Assembly: GCA_022828225.1 (NCBI GenBank)
Contig: JAJEJG010000023.1
Span: 107,001 to 171,000 of the forward strand
DNA: 64,000 bases
Direction: 5' to 3'
DNA from: Nitrospirales bacterium
GTDB lineage: Bacteria > Nitrospirota > Nitrospiria > Nitrospirales > UBA8639
Shown: piece by piece, positions 21,064-30,095 of the stretch
Layout: the number at the start of each line of letters is the position of its first letter
Numbering within the stretch: the first letter of the stretch is position 1
The notes under the pieces: generated by a model
Told to the model about the DNA's origin: nothing
The model's database searches: none
What the model saw: the letters and a program-made list of their open reading frames with translations, nothing else
Position numbers and translations under genes: made by a program

Positions 21064-21315
21064 TTAGGAAATAATCGTATCAGCCTCGAAGACCATTCTT
21101 AGAACGTCAGGATAATCAATGGGCGGATATGAAAATTCTGGAATTTTTTCGTTGGACCCAAGCAAAAAACACGGGAAAGGAAAGCTCTTTTCGGATCCGG
21201 CACTCTTGTTCAAAATGACCGCCTGCGCAGAAAAGTCTGAAAAATCTGACGCTGCAAAGAGTTCTTCCAGAGATATTTCAGACCCAGGGGATAAGAGAAA
21301 GAGAACTTTCCTCAT
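21064..21315 (-). CDS. Small DsrE/TusB-like protein
   Basis: An 83-residue protein starting MRKVLFLLSPGSEISLEELFAAS, a beta-strand then helix start like small DsrE/DsrF/DsrH-fold proteins. A cysteine sits in FPFPCFLLGS. It begins 3 bp after the stop of the previous gene, so the two are translationally linked. Similarity to sulfur-relay DsrE-fold proteins is my inference from pattern only; the usual catalytic cysteine context is not clear. Confidence 0.6.
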   Translation of the reverse strand: MRKVLFLLSPGSEISLEELFAASDFSDFSAQAVILNKSAGSEKSFPFPCFLLGSNEKIPEFSYPPIDYPDVLRMVFEADTIIS

Positions 21316-21318
21316 GAC

Positions 21319-21663
21319 TCAAAACACCAGTACCCGGTCAGATTGGCAAAGCAAGGATGTGATTCCCGAGCTGGATGCTTCTCGAACGGTAAAATCAGGA
21401 TCGATAGAAAAAATCTCACTACTCCCCTCAGGGAGCACAATAGGCAGTTCCAGTTCCTGGATGACAGGAAGATGTCGTTCGAGTATATCCGCCTCGACAA
21501 CGTCACTTGCTTCTTCAGTGAGGAGCATTCTCGCTTGTCCAAGCAAAACAACCGTGAGGGATGCGGAACCGGTTGACAAACCAAGCGCGATACGAAGGCC
21601 CTCGGTCGGACGATGGGTTTCCAGAGGGTTGCTCTGAATCAACACGAGAATCGAAAGGCCCAT
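21319..21663 (-). CDS. DsrE-family-like protein
   Basis: Starting from ATG 21663, the 114-residue product reads MGLSILVLIQSNPLETHRPTEGL then RIALGLSTG and LTVVLLGQARMLL. This resembles the N-terminal half of DsrE/DsrF-like proteins, which act in sulfur relay or as small structural homologues. An open extension upstream to 21747 has no similar character. The expected DsrE cysteine is not in the usual loop, so sulfur transfer is uncertain. It follows hisS on the same strand after about 200 bp. Confidence 0.65.
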   Translation of the reverse strand: MGLSILVLIQSNPLETHRPTEGLRIALGLSTGSASLTVVLLGQARMLLTEEASDVVEADILERHLPVIQELELPIVLPEGSSEIFSIDPDFTVREASSSGITSLLCQSDRVLVF

Positions 21664-21872
21664 GATCGAAAAGACAAACGGATTCTCGCCGTGGAAGGAA
21701 CGATAACCCGTGTTTGGTCGATGAAAAACAGTTGAAGATCGCCTCATTGTGTATGAGGCACGGACTCTGATGATGAAGATAGGAAAGCTTTACAAAGAGA
21801 CGATGTTCTAGGCACCATTACGTATCAAGAAACAAAGAAAAAATCGTATTCGCAACACGCGAAAAAGTCAAT

Positions 21873-23144
21873 TCACGTTTCTACGTGTTTGCGGAATCCG
21901 AGGCGGTTTAGAATAGAAGATGAGGCGGTATCCAGGGCGTGAATATCCTGCTCTTTCGTCGCCATATTTCTGAGAATGACCTGGTTATTCAAGACTTCAT
22001 CGTCTCCTATGATGACGACGTAAGGTGCGTTGAGCCGGTCTGCAGAACGAAGGAGCGTTTTCAGAGTCGAGGCATTGTAATCCGTATCGGCCTTCGCGTG
22101 ATTGGAGCGGAGGGTATCCAAAAGGGTTCGGCCGGCTTCCCTCCCTTTTTCTCCAAAAGACGCGACAAACACCCAAGGCTCCGGTGCGGGAAGGGTTGAA
22201 TCAGGCAGGGCAAGAAGGACCCGCTCGAGGCCGATGGCGAAACCCACTGCCGGGGTGGGAACGCCGCCCAACGTTTCAAACAATCCATCATATCGACCGC
22301 CGGCCCCGATCGCATTTTGAGCCCCGAGCACGGAGCAGGAGACCTCGAAGGTCGTCATGGAATAGTAATCCAGCCCCCTCACGAGCCGGTGATTGAGGGA
22401 ATAGGGAATGGCGACGGCCTGTAGCCCCTGCAAGACCCGCTCAAAATGTTCTTTGGAAGAGGCGGAGAGAAAATCCGTCAGAAAAGGCGCATCGTTCGTG
22501 GCTTCTCGACAGCCGGGGACCTTACAATCCAGGGCTCGCAGAGGATTGGCCTCGAGTCGTCTCCGGCAATTGTCGCAAAGCCTATCCGCTTTGATTTTAA
22601 GAAAGGAAATTAATTCGTCTTTGTAGGCTTGGCGGTCCGCAAGTTGGCCCAGTGAATTGAGTTCCAACGAGAGTCCGGGCAATTGGAGCGCTGAAAAATA
22701 TCTCCAGAGCAGCGTGACGACCTCCACGTCGGCGGATGGATCGGAACTCCCGACGTATTCCACTCCGAACTGGTGAAACTGCCGCAACCGGCCGGCCTGA
22801 GGGCGTTCGTGGCGAAACATGGGTCCGATGTAATACAGTTTTCGGGACGCTTCGTAGGTCTTCAGCCCCCGTTCGATAAACGCGCGAACGACACCCGCGG
22901 TTCCTTCGGGACGAAGCGTTAACGAGGTTCCATCCTTGTCCGGGAACGTATACATTTCCTTTTCCACAATATCGGTGGCGCCACCGATGCTGTGAACGAA
23001 CAGGTCCGTTCTCTCGAAAACCGGGATCCGGATTTCATGGAAGCCGAACGCGTGCGCCAACGCATGCGCGGTTCGTTCCACCACGCTCCACTTGGGCATT
23101 TCGTCCGGGGTAATATCCTTGATGCCTTTAATCCCTCGAATCAC
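21873..23144 (-). CDS. hisS: Histidyl-tRNA synthetase
   Basis: A class II aminoacyl-tRNA synthetase that charges tRNA-His; 423 residues, normal length. Seen are the N-terminal GIKDITPDEMPKW, motif 2 region RHERPQAGRLRQFHQFGVEY, the histidine-specific motifs LVRGLDYYSMTTFEV and GAGGRYDGL, and the motif 3 region GFAIGLERVLL. The C-terminal anticodon-binding domain ends near VIIGDDEV. It is divergent from the rpmH promoter and may be cotranscribed with the two DsrE-like genes. Confidence 0.97.
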   Translation of the reverse strand: MIRGIKGIKDITPDEMPKWSVVERTAHALAHAFGFHEIRIPVFERTDLFVHSIGGATDIVEKEMYTFPDKDGTSLTLRPEGTAGVVRAFIERGLKTYEASRKLYYIGPMFRHERPQAGRLRQFHQFGVEYVGSSDPSADVEVVTLLWRYFSALQLPGLSLELNSLGQLADRQAYKDELISFLKIKADRLCDNCRRRLEANPLRALDCKVPGCREATNDAPFLTDFLSASSKEHFERVLQGLQAVAIPYSLNHRLVRGLDYYSMTTFEVSCSVLGAQNAIGAGGRYDGLFETLGGVPTPAVGFAIGLERVLLALPDSTLPAPEPWVFVASFGEKGREAGRTLLDTLRSNHAKADTDYNASTLKTLLRSADRLNAPYVVIIGDDEVLNNQVILRNMATKEQDIHALDTASSSILNRLGFRKHVET

Positions 23145-23264
23145 CGTGATGGTCCTTTATCAATGAGAAAGATGATGGCCTGCCGACCTCCCGACTATAG
23201 AAGGGGGACTTCAGGGAGTCAACGGAATGAACGACCGCGAAACAGACGGGCGACGAAACCTGAT

Positions 23265-23293
23265 TTGACAGTCAAGACGCGGGAATTTACAAT
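23265..23293 (+). promoter_or_regulatory. Sigma70-type promoter for rpmH operon
   Basis: TTGACA (23265-23270), a 17-bp spacer and TACAAT (23288-23293), nearly consensus. It lies about 40 bp upstream of the rpmH start. No other gene could use it in this orientation. Confidence 0.8.
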
Positions 23294-23331
23294 CCTTTCA
23301 TTATTACCGTTTCGGAAAGAGGGTCTTGACC

Positions 23332-23478
23332 ATGTCCATGACGTATCGACAACCGTCGAATCTCAAGAGAAAGCGTGACCACGGGTTTCGCAAGCGAATG
23401 AGCACGAAAAGCGGCAGAAAAATACTTGCCCGCCGTCGCCGTAAAGGCCGCTACCGCCTGACCGTATCCGATGAGTGA
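23332..23478 (+). CDS. rpmH: Ribosomal protein L34
   Basis: A 48-residue, very basic ribosomal protein, below the usual ORF size cut-off. It reads [19 protein letters not shown], then [20 protein letters not shown] and RYRLTV, which is the L34 signature. AAGAGGG 8 bases before the ATG at 23332 is the ribosome-binding site; a second ATG at 23338 is possible. The stop overlaps the rnpA start by 8 bases, the classic rpmH-rnpA arrangement. Confidence 0.96.
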   Translation: MSMTYRQPSNLKRKRDHGFRKRMSTKSGRKILARRRRKGRYRLTVSDE

Positions 23479-23860
23479 CGTTTCCTCACGGTGCCCGCCG
23501 GTATTCTTGAAAAAAACAGAGGACTTCGAGCGAGTCAAACGGGAAGGGAAGCGCATCACGACGCGATTCTTCAACGTGGTTTCCTGCCGGTCCGGTTTGG
23601 GGAATGCCCGGATCGGAATCGTGGTAGGGCGCCGGCTTGGCAATGCGGTGGTACGGAACAGAGGGAAACGCATTTTTCGCGAATTGGTGAGACACACGTA
23701 CCAATGCCTTGTGAAGGGAAATGACATCGTCATCTTTCCCAAACGGCCGGCACTGGAACTCAACCATCAACGCCTCCACGATGCGTGGCTAACCACCCTG
23801 ACCAGCCAGGGGCTGATGCTTTCCCCCAACCCCCCTGCCCCCCTTGTCAGGGGGGTGTGA
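23471..23860 (+). CDS. rnpA: Ribonuclease P protein component
   Basis: The protein subunit of RNase P, processing tRNA 5' ends. The 129 residues include [44 protein letters not shown] with the RNR motif, and [13 protein letters not shown]. The last dozen residues ([12 protein letters not shown]) come from a palindromic repeat of GC-rich design at 23824-23858 and are not part of the family. The original stop was probably displaced by that element. It overlaps rpmH and lies 5 bp before yidD. Confidence 0.95.
   Translation: MSDVSSRCPPVFLKKTEDFERVKREGKRITTRFFNVVSCRSGLGNARIGIVVGRRLGNAVVRNRGKRIFRELVRHTYQCLVKGNDIVIFPKRPALELNHQRLHDAWLTTLTSQGLMLSPNPPAPLVRGV
23824..23858. repeat. Palindromic repeat at the 3' end of rnpA (family C)
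   Basis: CCCCCAACCCCCCTGCC, then CCCCTTGTCAGGGGGG forms an interrupted palindrome. It encodes the C-terminal [12 protein letters not shown] of RnpA and ends just before the yidD start. Confidence 0.65.
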
Positions 23861-23865
23861 GAGAA

Positions 23866-24075
23866 ATGCGCAAAATAGCGTTGTGGCTCATCGGCGTGTA
23901 CCAGAAAATCGTGTCTCCGTATTTGGGACCGCAGTGCCGTTTTGACCCAACCTGCTCACGCTATACCAGCGAAGCGATCACCCGGCACGGCCTGCTGCGC
24001 GGAATATGGTTAGGGGTTTGCCGGCTTCTGAAGTGCCATCCCTTCCATCCGGGCGGGATCGATCCCGTTCCCTGA
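23866..24075 (+). CDS. yidD: Membrane protein insertion efficiency factor YidD
   Basis: A 69-residue membrane-associated protein beginning [21 protein letters not shown], an amphipathic helix, followed by the conserved cysteine region [17 protein letters not shown], then [10 protein letters not shown] and [12 protein letters not shown]. It is thought to help YidC/Sec membrane insertion. The start at 23866 is the first ATG in the correct context; the longer frame runs back into the repeat. It sits between rnpA and yidC as in most bacteria. Confidence 0.95.
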   Translation: MRKIALWLIGVYQKIVSPYLGPQCRFDPTCSRYTSEAITRHGLLRGIWLGVCRLLKCHPFHPGGIDPVP

Positions 24076-24107
24076 TCGAGTACAAGAAGGGCTTCGGTTT
24101 AAGTTAA

Positions 24108-25853
24108 ATGGAAAAACGGATCCTCATCTTTCTGCTCCTGTCGTTCGCCATTATCTTCAGCTTCGACTTTATTCTGAAGGAGCTGGGGCTGATGCCGGAA
24201 CCCCCGCCTATTGAGGAGGGACAAGAGGCCGCGCCCGCCGGGGATGAATCGCTTCCACCCGAACTCCGTGACGCCACAGCCGTGGTTCGCTCGGACGGTG
24301 ATGGAACGGCACTCCCGAGCCCGCTTCAGTCAAGGGAGGAGGAACAGGTAGAAGAAGTCGAGACGCCGCTGTACCGGGCTGCGTTCACGAACAAGGGCGC
24401 GCAGATTCAAAGCTGGAAACTGAAAGAGTATCTGACGCAGGGCGACGACGATCCCCAACCCATCGAGTTCGTGTACCCGGAAGGCCATTTTGCCGGCCCG
24501 GTATCCATGCAGGTTGAAGATCCGGAAGTAAACGCCCTGCTCAACACCGGCCTGTTTGAAGTCAGCCGTGATTTTGAAACGCTCGATGAGTCAAACCCGA
24601 CGGGCCACCTGACCTTTTCCTATCGGAACGAAGAAAAGGGCCTGCTCGTGGAAAAGGAATTCACCTTTTCCCATGACTCCTACCTGGTCGATTCATCCAT
24701 TCGTGTCGAGGGTCTGGACGATACCGTGGCGGTCATGTTGGGCACCAACTTCGGAGTGGTGGAATGGGGGCAAGGCTTCATTGGCGCCTTGGGACCTGCG
24801 TGGATGATCGACGGCGCGTTGGAAAAGGAAAGCCCGGACCCCGAGATCCGGCGGACCGGGGACCTGCGCTGGGCGGCCCTCCAGGATAAATATTTCATCA
24901 GCGTCATGATTCCCCAGGGCGCCCAAGGCGTCTTCGCGAAAACCGAAACCGAACACGTGGTGACCTCCGGCGTGGAATTTCCAGTTGACGCGGAAGGCAG
25001 CCGGATCGCGTTTCAGCTCTATGCCGGGCCCAAGCAATTCGATCTCATGCGCGAGTTGGGTCACGAGCTGGAAGATACGATCGATTTCGGTTGGTTCATT
25101 TACGGGAGTTGGGCAGTGGTGAAGGCGGTGGCCAAGCCGCTGTTCTACGTGCTGCGATTCGTCTATGACTACACCCAGAATTACGGCGTGGCGATCATTC
25201 TTTTAACCTGCGGCATCAAGCTGTTGTTCGTGCCCCTGCAATACAAGAGCTACAAATCCATGCAGGGCATGCAGAAAATTCAGCCCAAGATCCAGGCCGT
25301 GCAGGCCAAGTTCAAAGAGGATAAGGAACGCCTCAACCGGGAGCTGATCAAGCTGTACAAAGAGCACAAGGTCAATCCGGTGGGCGGGTGTGCTCCGATG
25401 CTGTTACAGATGCCCGTCTTCATCTCGCTGTTTAATATTCTGTACATGACCGTGGATCTGCGGCAGGCCCCGTTCATGCTGTGGATTACGGATCTGTCGA
25501 TTCCGGATCCGTATTATGTCTTTCCGATCCTGATGGGCGCGTCGATGGTGCTTCAGCAGAAAATCATGCCGACCACCATGGATCCCACCCAAGCCAAGAT
25601 GATGTTGTTGCTGCCGGTGTTTCTGACGTTTCTCTTTTTGAATTTCCCCGCCGGGCTGGTGATCTATTGGCTGACCAACAACGTGTTGACTATCCTGCAA
25701 CAGGTGATCACGGATCGGTTTATCTTAAAAGCCGCGCCAGCTGGCGCACCGGCACCGGCCGTTGACGATTCCTCGACGAAGTCCAATAACGGAGAGCCTG
25801 CCAAAAAGAAAAAGGGCAAAGCCAAGGAGTCGCAACAAGAAGCGAGCGAATAA
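24108..25853 (+). CDS. yidC: Membrane protein insertase YidC
   Basis: A 581-residue insertase of the long, diderm type. The first helix (ILIFLLLSFAIIFSFDF) is followed by an acidic linker, a large periplasmic beta-sandwich domain (about 85-330) and the conserved membrane core starting YTQNYGVAIILLTCGIKLLFVPL. The cytoplasmic hairpin has MQGMQKIQPKIQ and the following helices carry GGCAPMLLQMPVFISLFN, with the last helix FPAGLVIYWLTNN. The C-terminal tail is basic. The large periplasmic domain supports an outer-membrane-bearing organism. Confidence 0.97.
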   Translation: MEKRILIFLLLSFAIIFSFDFILKELGLMPEPPPIEEGQEAAPAGDESLPPELRDATAVVRSDGDGTALPSPLQSREEEQVEEVETPLYRAAFTNKGAQIQSWKLKEYLTQGDDDPQPIEFVYPEGHFAGPVSMQVEDPEVNALLNTGLFEVSRDFETLDESNPTGHLTFSYRNEEKGLLVEKEFTFSHDSYLVDSSIRVEGLDDTVAVMLGTNFGVVEWGQGFIGALGPAWMIDGALEKESPDPEIRRTGDLRWAALQDKYFISVMIPQGAQGVFAKTETEHVVTSGVEFPVDAEGSRIAFQLYAGPKQFDLMRELGHELEDTIDFGWFIYGSWAVVKAVAKPLFYVLRFVYDYTQNYGVAIILLTCGIKLLFVPLQYKSYKSMQGMQKIQPKIQAVQAKFKEDKERLNRELIKLYKEHKVNPVGGCAPMLLQMPVFISLFNILYMTVDLRQAPFMLWITDLSIPDPYYVFPILMGASMVLQQKIMPTTMDPTQAKMMLLLPVFLTFLFLNFPAGLVIYWLTNNVLTILQQVITDRFILKAAPAGAPAPAVDDSSTKSNNGEPAKKKKGKAKESQQEASE

Positions 25854-25857
25854 GCCC

Positions 25858-25888
25858 ACGACCCTTCGACTGCGCTCAGGGCAGGGGT
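25858..25888. repeat. Small dispersed repeat between yidC and mnmE
   Basis: CCTTCGACTGCGCTCAGGGC is a widespread bacterial intergenic repeat motif (it reads ALSAVEG or LRSGQ in translation). It fills the 42-bp gap between yidC and mnmE. Confidence 0.5.
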
Positions 25889-25895
25889 TTCTTCC

Positions 25896-27359
25896 ATGGA
25901 AAACTCGGTTGATGATACCATTTGTGCGATCGCCACTCCCGTGGGAGAAGGCGGAATCGGTATCGTCCGGATCAGCGGCGCCCGCGCCGTTGACATCGCC
26001 GCGCACGTCGTACGCCCCCGCAACCAACAGCCCCTGCAACAACTGGAAAGTCATCGTCTGTATCTGAGCGACGTCCTGTATGCGCGATCCCCTCTCCCCC
26101 TGGGAGAGGGCCAGGGTGAGGGTCCCATAGACGAAGCCCTGGTCGTCGTCATGCGCAAGCCCCGTTCGTATACGGGCGAGGACGTGGTGGAAATCCAGAC
26201 GCATGGCGGGGCCTGGATCCTGCAGGCCACCTGTCACGGCCTGATCCGGCACGGGGCCAGAATGGCGCAACCCGGAGAGTTTACCAAGCGGGCGTTTCTC
26301 AACGGCCGGTTGGATCTCACCCAGGCGGAGGCGGTGCTCGATACGATTCAAGCCACGACCTCGCGTAGCCTGCAAGCGGCGCAATCCTTGCTGCGCGGAT
26401 CCCTTTCAAAAGAAGTCGATGCTCTGCGCGAAAGATTGATTCGAGTCCTGGCGCACGTGGAAGCCGGGATGGATTTCGCCGAGGAGGATATTACCTTTAT
26501 CCAGGCGGCCGAGGTGCAGCAGGCCTTGACGGACACGCAAAGAGCCGTGGAGCAATTGATCTCGTCCTATGAGGAAGGCCGCCTGATCCGTGAAGGCATC
26601 AAGGTCGCCATCATCGGCCGGCCAAACGTGGGCAAGTCGAGTCTCCTCAACGCGCTGCTGAAACTGGATCGCGCGATCGTGTCGGATCAGCCCGGAACGA
26701 CCCGCGATGTGATCGACGAATCCATGAACGTCCGAGGCATCCCCCTGCGCCTGCTGGATACGGCAGGCCTGCGAAGGACCCAGGACATGATCGAAGGCGA
26801 AGGCATCCGTAGAACCGAAGACGCAATAGCCGAAGCCGATGTGTTGTTGCTCGTGGTAGACGGCGCTGCGGGCGTGACGGACGAAGACCGTGCCGTGTTC
26901 GAAACATACGGCTCCCGACGACACCTGCTCGTGATGAATAAAATGGACCTCCCCCAATCCCAGTCGTTCGACGCGCGCTCCCTCCCTCTCCCCCCCGTGG
27001 GAGAGGGCCAGGGTGAGGGGGAAAAGGGTGAGGGTGAAGGGCTGGAGTTCGTCAAAGTCTCCGCGAAAACAGGCGAAGGCCTTGATCATTTGACGTCGGT
27101 CATTCAAAGTGTCTGCCTCAAAGAAGGGCTTGAAGCGGCTCCGTCCGTGCTCGTGACGCGGCTGCGCCACAAGGCCAGCCTGGAGCAGGCGCACCGCTCC
27201 CTTGAAGAGGCCATGCGTTCGCTAGAGCGAAAAGAATCCGGAGAATGTGTCGCCCTGGATATCCGAGCCGCGCTCGATGCACTGGGAGAAATCACCGGCG
27301 CAGTCAGTACCGAGGACATTCTGGACCGGATATTTCAGGATTTCTGCATAGGGAAGTAA
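25896..27359 (+). CDS. mnmE: tRNA modification GTPase MnmE (TrmE)
   Basis: With MnmG it installs carboxymethylaminomethyl on U34 of certain tRNAs. The protein has 487 residues. The N-terminal tetrahydrofolate-binding domain includes SYTGEDVVEIQTHGG; the GTPase has G1 GRPNVGKSS, G3 DTAGLR, G4 NKMD and G5 SAKTGEG; the C-terminus ends CIGK, with the conserved cysteine. Two in-frame insertions derived from repeat family A are present: about residues 64-77 (SPLPLGEGQGEG) and about 360-383 (LPPVGEGQGEGEKGEGEG, between G4 and G5). Both fall in loops and keep the frame, so the enzyme is probably functional. Confidence 0.97.
   Translation: MENSVDDTICAIATPVGEGGIGIVRISGARAVDIAAHVVRPRNQQPLQQLESHRLYLSDVLYARSPLPLGEGQGEGPIDEALVVVMRKPRSYTGEDVVEIQTHGGAWILQATCHGLIRHGARMAQPGEFTKRAFLNGRLDLTQAEAVLDTIQATTSRSLQAAQSLLRGSLSKEVDALRERLIRVLAHVEAGMDFAEEDITFIQAAEVQQALTDTQRAVEQLISSYEEGRLIREGIKVAIIGRPNVGKSSLLNALLKLDRAIVSDQPGTTRDVIDESMNVRGIPLRLLDTAGLRRTQDMIEGEGIRRTEDAIAEADVLLLVVDGAAGVTDEDRAVFETYGSRRHLLVMNKMDLPQSQSFDARSLPLPPVGEGQGEGEKGEGEGLEFVKVSAKTGEGLDHLTSVIQSVCLKEGLEAAPSVLVTRLRHKASLEQAHRSLEEAMRSLERKESGECVALDIRAALDALGEITGAVSTEDILDRIFQDFCIGK
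26089..26122. repeat. Family A palindromic repeat inserted in frame in mnmE (copy 1)
   Basis: CCCCTCTCCCC, then GGGAGAGGGCCAGGGTGAGGG. It encodes SPLPLGEGQGEG in MnmE, a stretch absent from normal MnmE between the N-terminal strands and the ALVVVMRKPRSYTG segment. Confidence 0.85.
26980..27040. repeat. Family A palindromic repeat inserted in frame in mnmE (copy 2)
   Basis: CCCTCTCCCCCCCGTGGGA, then GAGGGCCAGGGTGAGGGGGA and two further AGGGTGA units. It encodes the Gly/Glu-rich insert between the G4 and G5 motifs of the GTPase domain. Confidence 0.85.
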
Positions 27360-27378
27360 TAAGTAGGTAAATATACCC

Positions 27379-29256
27379 ATGTCCATTCAACGCGACATCA
27401 TCGTCATCGGCGGCGGGCATGCCGGGTGCGAGGCGGCGCTGGCTGCGGCCAGGATGGGCTGCCGGGTGCTCCTGCTGACCATCGATCAGGACAAGATCGC
27501 GCACATGCCGTGTAATCCCGCGGTGGGCGGGATCGGCAAGGGGCATCTGGTCAAGGAGATCGATGCGCTGGGCGGGGAGATCGGCCGCAATACGGATAAA
27601 GCCGGCATTCAATTCCGCATGCTGAATACGCGAAAAGGGCCGGCGGTGCGGGCCACGCGCGTCCAGTGCGACAAGGCCTTGTATCGAAAGGCCATGCAGG
27701 AGACGCTGGCGGACCAAGCCGACCTTGAGATCGTGTCGGGGACGGCCGATCGCCTGTTGACGAGAGGCGGCGAGATTCGCGGGGTGGTGACGGATGCCGG
27801 GGAAACCGTCCACGCGAAGGCGGTCATCATTACATCGGGCACATTTTTGAAGGGGTTAATCCATATCGGCATGAGTCATATGCCCGGCGGACGTGCCGGA
27901 GAGGCGCCGGCGGAACACCTGTCGGATTGCATGCGGGATTTCGGGTTTGAAGTCGGGCGCTTGAAAACCGGCACGCCTCCGCGATTGGATCGGGATACGA
28001 TTGCTTTCAGCGTCATGGGCGAGCAGCCCGGCGACAAGCCGCCCCGGCCGTTTTCCGTCCGGACGTCGCGCATCACAAACCCGCAAATTTCCTGTCATCT
28101 CACGTATACCACTGAACGGACGCATGACATCATCAGGAACAACCTGGACCGGTCGCCAATGTACATGGGGATGATCGATTCTACGGGGCCGCGCTATTGC
28201 CCCTCGATCGAGGATAAGGTCGTCCGGTTTCAGGATAAAACCCAGCACCAGATCTTCGTGGAGCCCGAGGAACTGGACTCCCCGTCTTTTTACCCGAATG
28301 GCATTTCGACCAGCCTGCCGGTGGACGTGCAGGCGGCCATGTTGAAAACCATCCCAGGGCTCGAACGCGCCACCATGCTGAAGCCTGGGTATGCGATCGA
28401 ATACGACTACTTTCCGCCGTACCAGCTCCACCAGACCCTGGAAACCAAAAACGTGAAGGGTCTGTATCATGCGGGCCAGATCAACGGGACTTCGGGCTAT
28501 GAAGAGGCCGCGGCCCAGGGACTCATGGCCGGGATCAATGCGGCCCTGCAGGTCAAAGGGGAACCGCCGCTGATCCTGGATCGGTCCCAGGCCTATATCG
28601 GCGTGCTGATCGACGATCTCATCACGAAGGACGCCCGGGAACCGTACCGGATGTTTACCTCGCGGGCGGAGTACCGTCTCCTGTTGCGCGAGGACAATGC
28701 GGATCAGCGGCTCATGCAAACCGGGCACCGGTTGGGCTTGGTGTCTGGCGATCTGTATGAAAAATTTCAGGAAAAACAACGAGTTGTGGACGATGAAACT
28801 CGTCGCCTGTCGAAGACGCGACTCCCATGGACGCCGGAACAGGGAGAGCGGTGGACCCGAATAGAGCCCAAATTGCCTGATCCCGGCGCCACGCTGGCGC
28901 AATTGCTCAAGCGGCCGGAACTGACCTACGACAGGTTGATGGACATTGCCGGGGAAGCTGACCGGGTATCCACGGAAATCGGCGAAGCCATTGAAATCTC
29001 AATAAAATACGATGGTTACATCAAACGGCAGCTCGAACAGATCGAAAGATTTCAGAAACTGGAAGGGAAAAGCATTCCCCAGAACTTCCGGTATGACCAG
29101 GTGACGGGATTTTCGAACGAGGTCGCCGAAAAGCTGTCGAAAGTCAGGCCAGCCACCGTGGGGCAGGCTTCGAGAATTTCCGGCATTACCCCCGCGGCCA
29201 TTTCGTTACTGCTTGTATCCTTGGAACGGTTCCAGCGGTCGGCAAACGTCGCCTAG
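27379..29256 (+). CDS. mnmG: tRNA uridine-5-carboxymethylaminomethyl modification enzyme MnmG (GidA)
   Basis: The FAD-dependent partner of MnmE; 625 residues, normal length. The dinucleotide-binding motif [17 protein letters not shown] lies at about 11-27. Further landmarks are [53 protein letters not shown], the active-site [18 protein letters not shown] and [14 protein letters not shown]. The C-terminal helical region contains [15 protein letters not shown]. It starts 19 bp after mnmE and is probably cotranscribed. Confidence 0.98.
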   Translation: MSIQRDIIVIGGGHAGCEAALAAARMGCRVLLLTIDQDKIAHMPCNPAVGGIGKGHLVKEIDALGGEIGRNTDKAGIQFRMLNTRKGPAVRATRVQCDKALYRKAMQETLADQADLEIVSGTADRLLTRGGEIRGVVTDAGETVHAKAVIITSGTFLKGLIHIGMSHMPGGRAGEAPAEHLSDCMRDFGFEVGRLKTGTPPRLDRDTIAFSVMGEQPGDKPPRPFSVRTSRITNPQISCHLTYTTERTHDIIRNNLDRSPMYMGMIDSTGPRYCPSIEDKVVRFQDKTQHQIFVEPEELDSPSFYPNGISTSLPVDVQAAMLKTIPGLERATMLKPGYAIEYDYFPPYQLHQTLETKNVKGLYHAGQINGTSGYEEAAAQGLMAGINAALQVKGEPPLILDRSQAYIGVLIDDLITKDAREPYRMFTSRAEYRLLLREDNADQRLMQTGHRLGLVSGDLYEKFQEKQRVVDDETRRLSKTRLPWTPEQGERWTRIEPKLPDPGATLAQLLKRPELTYDRLMDIAGEADRVSTEIGEAIEISIKYDGYIKRQLEQIERFQKLEGKSIPQNFRYDQVTGFSNEVAEKLSKVRPATVGQASRISGITPAAISLLLVSLERFQRSANVA

Positions 29257-29292
29257 ATATTTCTTTCGTTTCCAGAAAGTCCCATTTTAATC

Positions 29293-29402
29293 CGTCATTC
29301 TCGACATCTTTTATCGGGAATCCAGTGTCTTTAGTCTCCACGGACGATGGAAAAAGCAAAGACTCTGGATCCCCGATGAAGAACGTCGGGGATGACAGAA
29401 GT
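29293..29402. repeat. Dispersed palindromic repeat, family B
   Basis: GTCATTCTCGACATCTTTTA, ATCGGGAATCCAGTGTCTTT, then AAGACTCTGGATCCCCGAT and GTCGGGGATGACAGAAG form a full-length, about 105-bp imperfect hairpin. It separates mnmG from rsmG and sits next to the parS site. Confidence 0.8.
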
Positions 29403-29415
29403 GGGGGTATTGGGA

Positions 29416-29431
29416 TGTTCCACGTGGAACA
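29416..29431. promoter_or_regulatory. parS centromere site 1
   Basis: TGTTCCACGTGGAACA is a perfect 16-bp palindrome matching the chromosomal ParB-binding consensus TGTTNCACGTGNAACA. It lies 4 bp before the rsmG start codon. ParB bound here would nucleate the origin-segregation complex. Confidence 0.92.
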
Positions 29432-29434
29432 ATC

Positions 29435-30079
29435 ATGAACACAGACCAACTCGAAGGACTTTTCCGGACTGGGTTTGCGACCATCGGTATGGCCGACGAC
29501 CACGCCGCGATCGACAAATTTGTTTTTTATTTACAAGAGGTTATGAAGTGGAATGAGAAAACGAACCTCACCGGCCATAAGAGTGAAGAGGAGGTGGTCG
29601 GGAACCTGTTTATCGACTCCCTGGCGTGCACAAGGGTATTCTTGACGGACAAGGGCTCTTCGATTCTGGATATCGGAACCGGTGCCGGGTTCCCGGGGAT
29701 TCCCATGGGCATCGTTTGCCCTCGACAGGATATCACCCTTGTCGAACCGAATCTGAAAAAAGTGGCTTTTCTTCACCACATTATCGGTTCCCTGGGCTTG
29801 CCGAACGTTCGCGTGGAACCGTGCCGGATCGAACAGTTTTCAGAAAAACCGGAATTTCAAGAAAAATTCGATTGGGTGTTCATGAAAGCATTGAGATTCG
29901 ACCTTGGTTTGGCCTATGTTACCCCTTTACTGTCCGAATGCGGGAAATGTGTGTTTTGCCGGGCCGAACCCCTGCGCCCGGACCTTGTGCCGAAAGGGTT
30001 TTCCGTGCTCGATGAACTGCCATACGAATTGCCGTTCGGGTTGGGAAACAGGCTTCTCTGTATTGTAGGCCCTGTATAG
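29435..30079 (+). CDS. rsmG: 16S rRNA (guanine527-N7)-methyltransferase RsmG
   Basis: A class I SAM-dependent methyltransferase, 214 residues. Landmarks are KWNEKTNLTG, the SAM-binding motif ILDIGTGAGFPGIPMGI, the acidic loop LVEPNLKKVAFL and the motif KFDWVFMKALR where other RsmGs have a V.ARA pattern. The parS site occupies the place of a ribosome-binding site, so no clear Shine-Dalgarno is seen before the ATG at 29435. It is flanked by two parS sites and followed by parA. Confidence 0.93.
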   Translation: MNTDQLEGLFRTGFATIGMADDHAAIDKFVFYLQEVMKWNEKTNLTGHKSEEEVVGNLFIDSLACTRVFLTDKGSSILDIGTGAGFPGIPMGIVCPRQDITLVEPNLKKVAFLHHIIGSLGLPNVRVEPCRIEQFSEKPEFQEKFDWVFMKALRFDLGLAYVTPLLSECGKCVFCRAEPLRPDLVPKGFSVLDELPYELPFGLGNRLLCIVGPV

Positions 30080-30095
30080 GCTGTGTCCGGGAAAT

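Noticed and set aside
21119-21637. 172-residue plus-strand frame near the origin
   Set aside because: It is opposite the two DsrE-like genes, is rich in Ser and Arg, and has no family-like segment.
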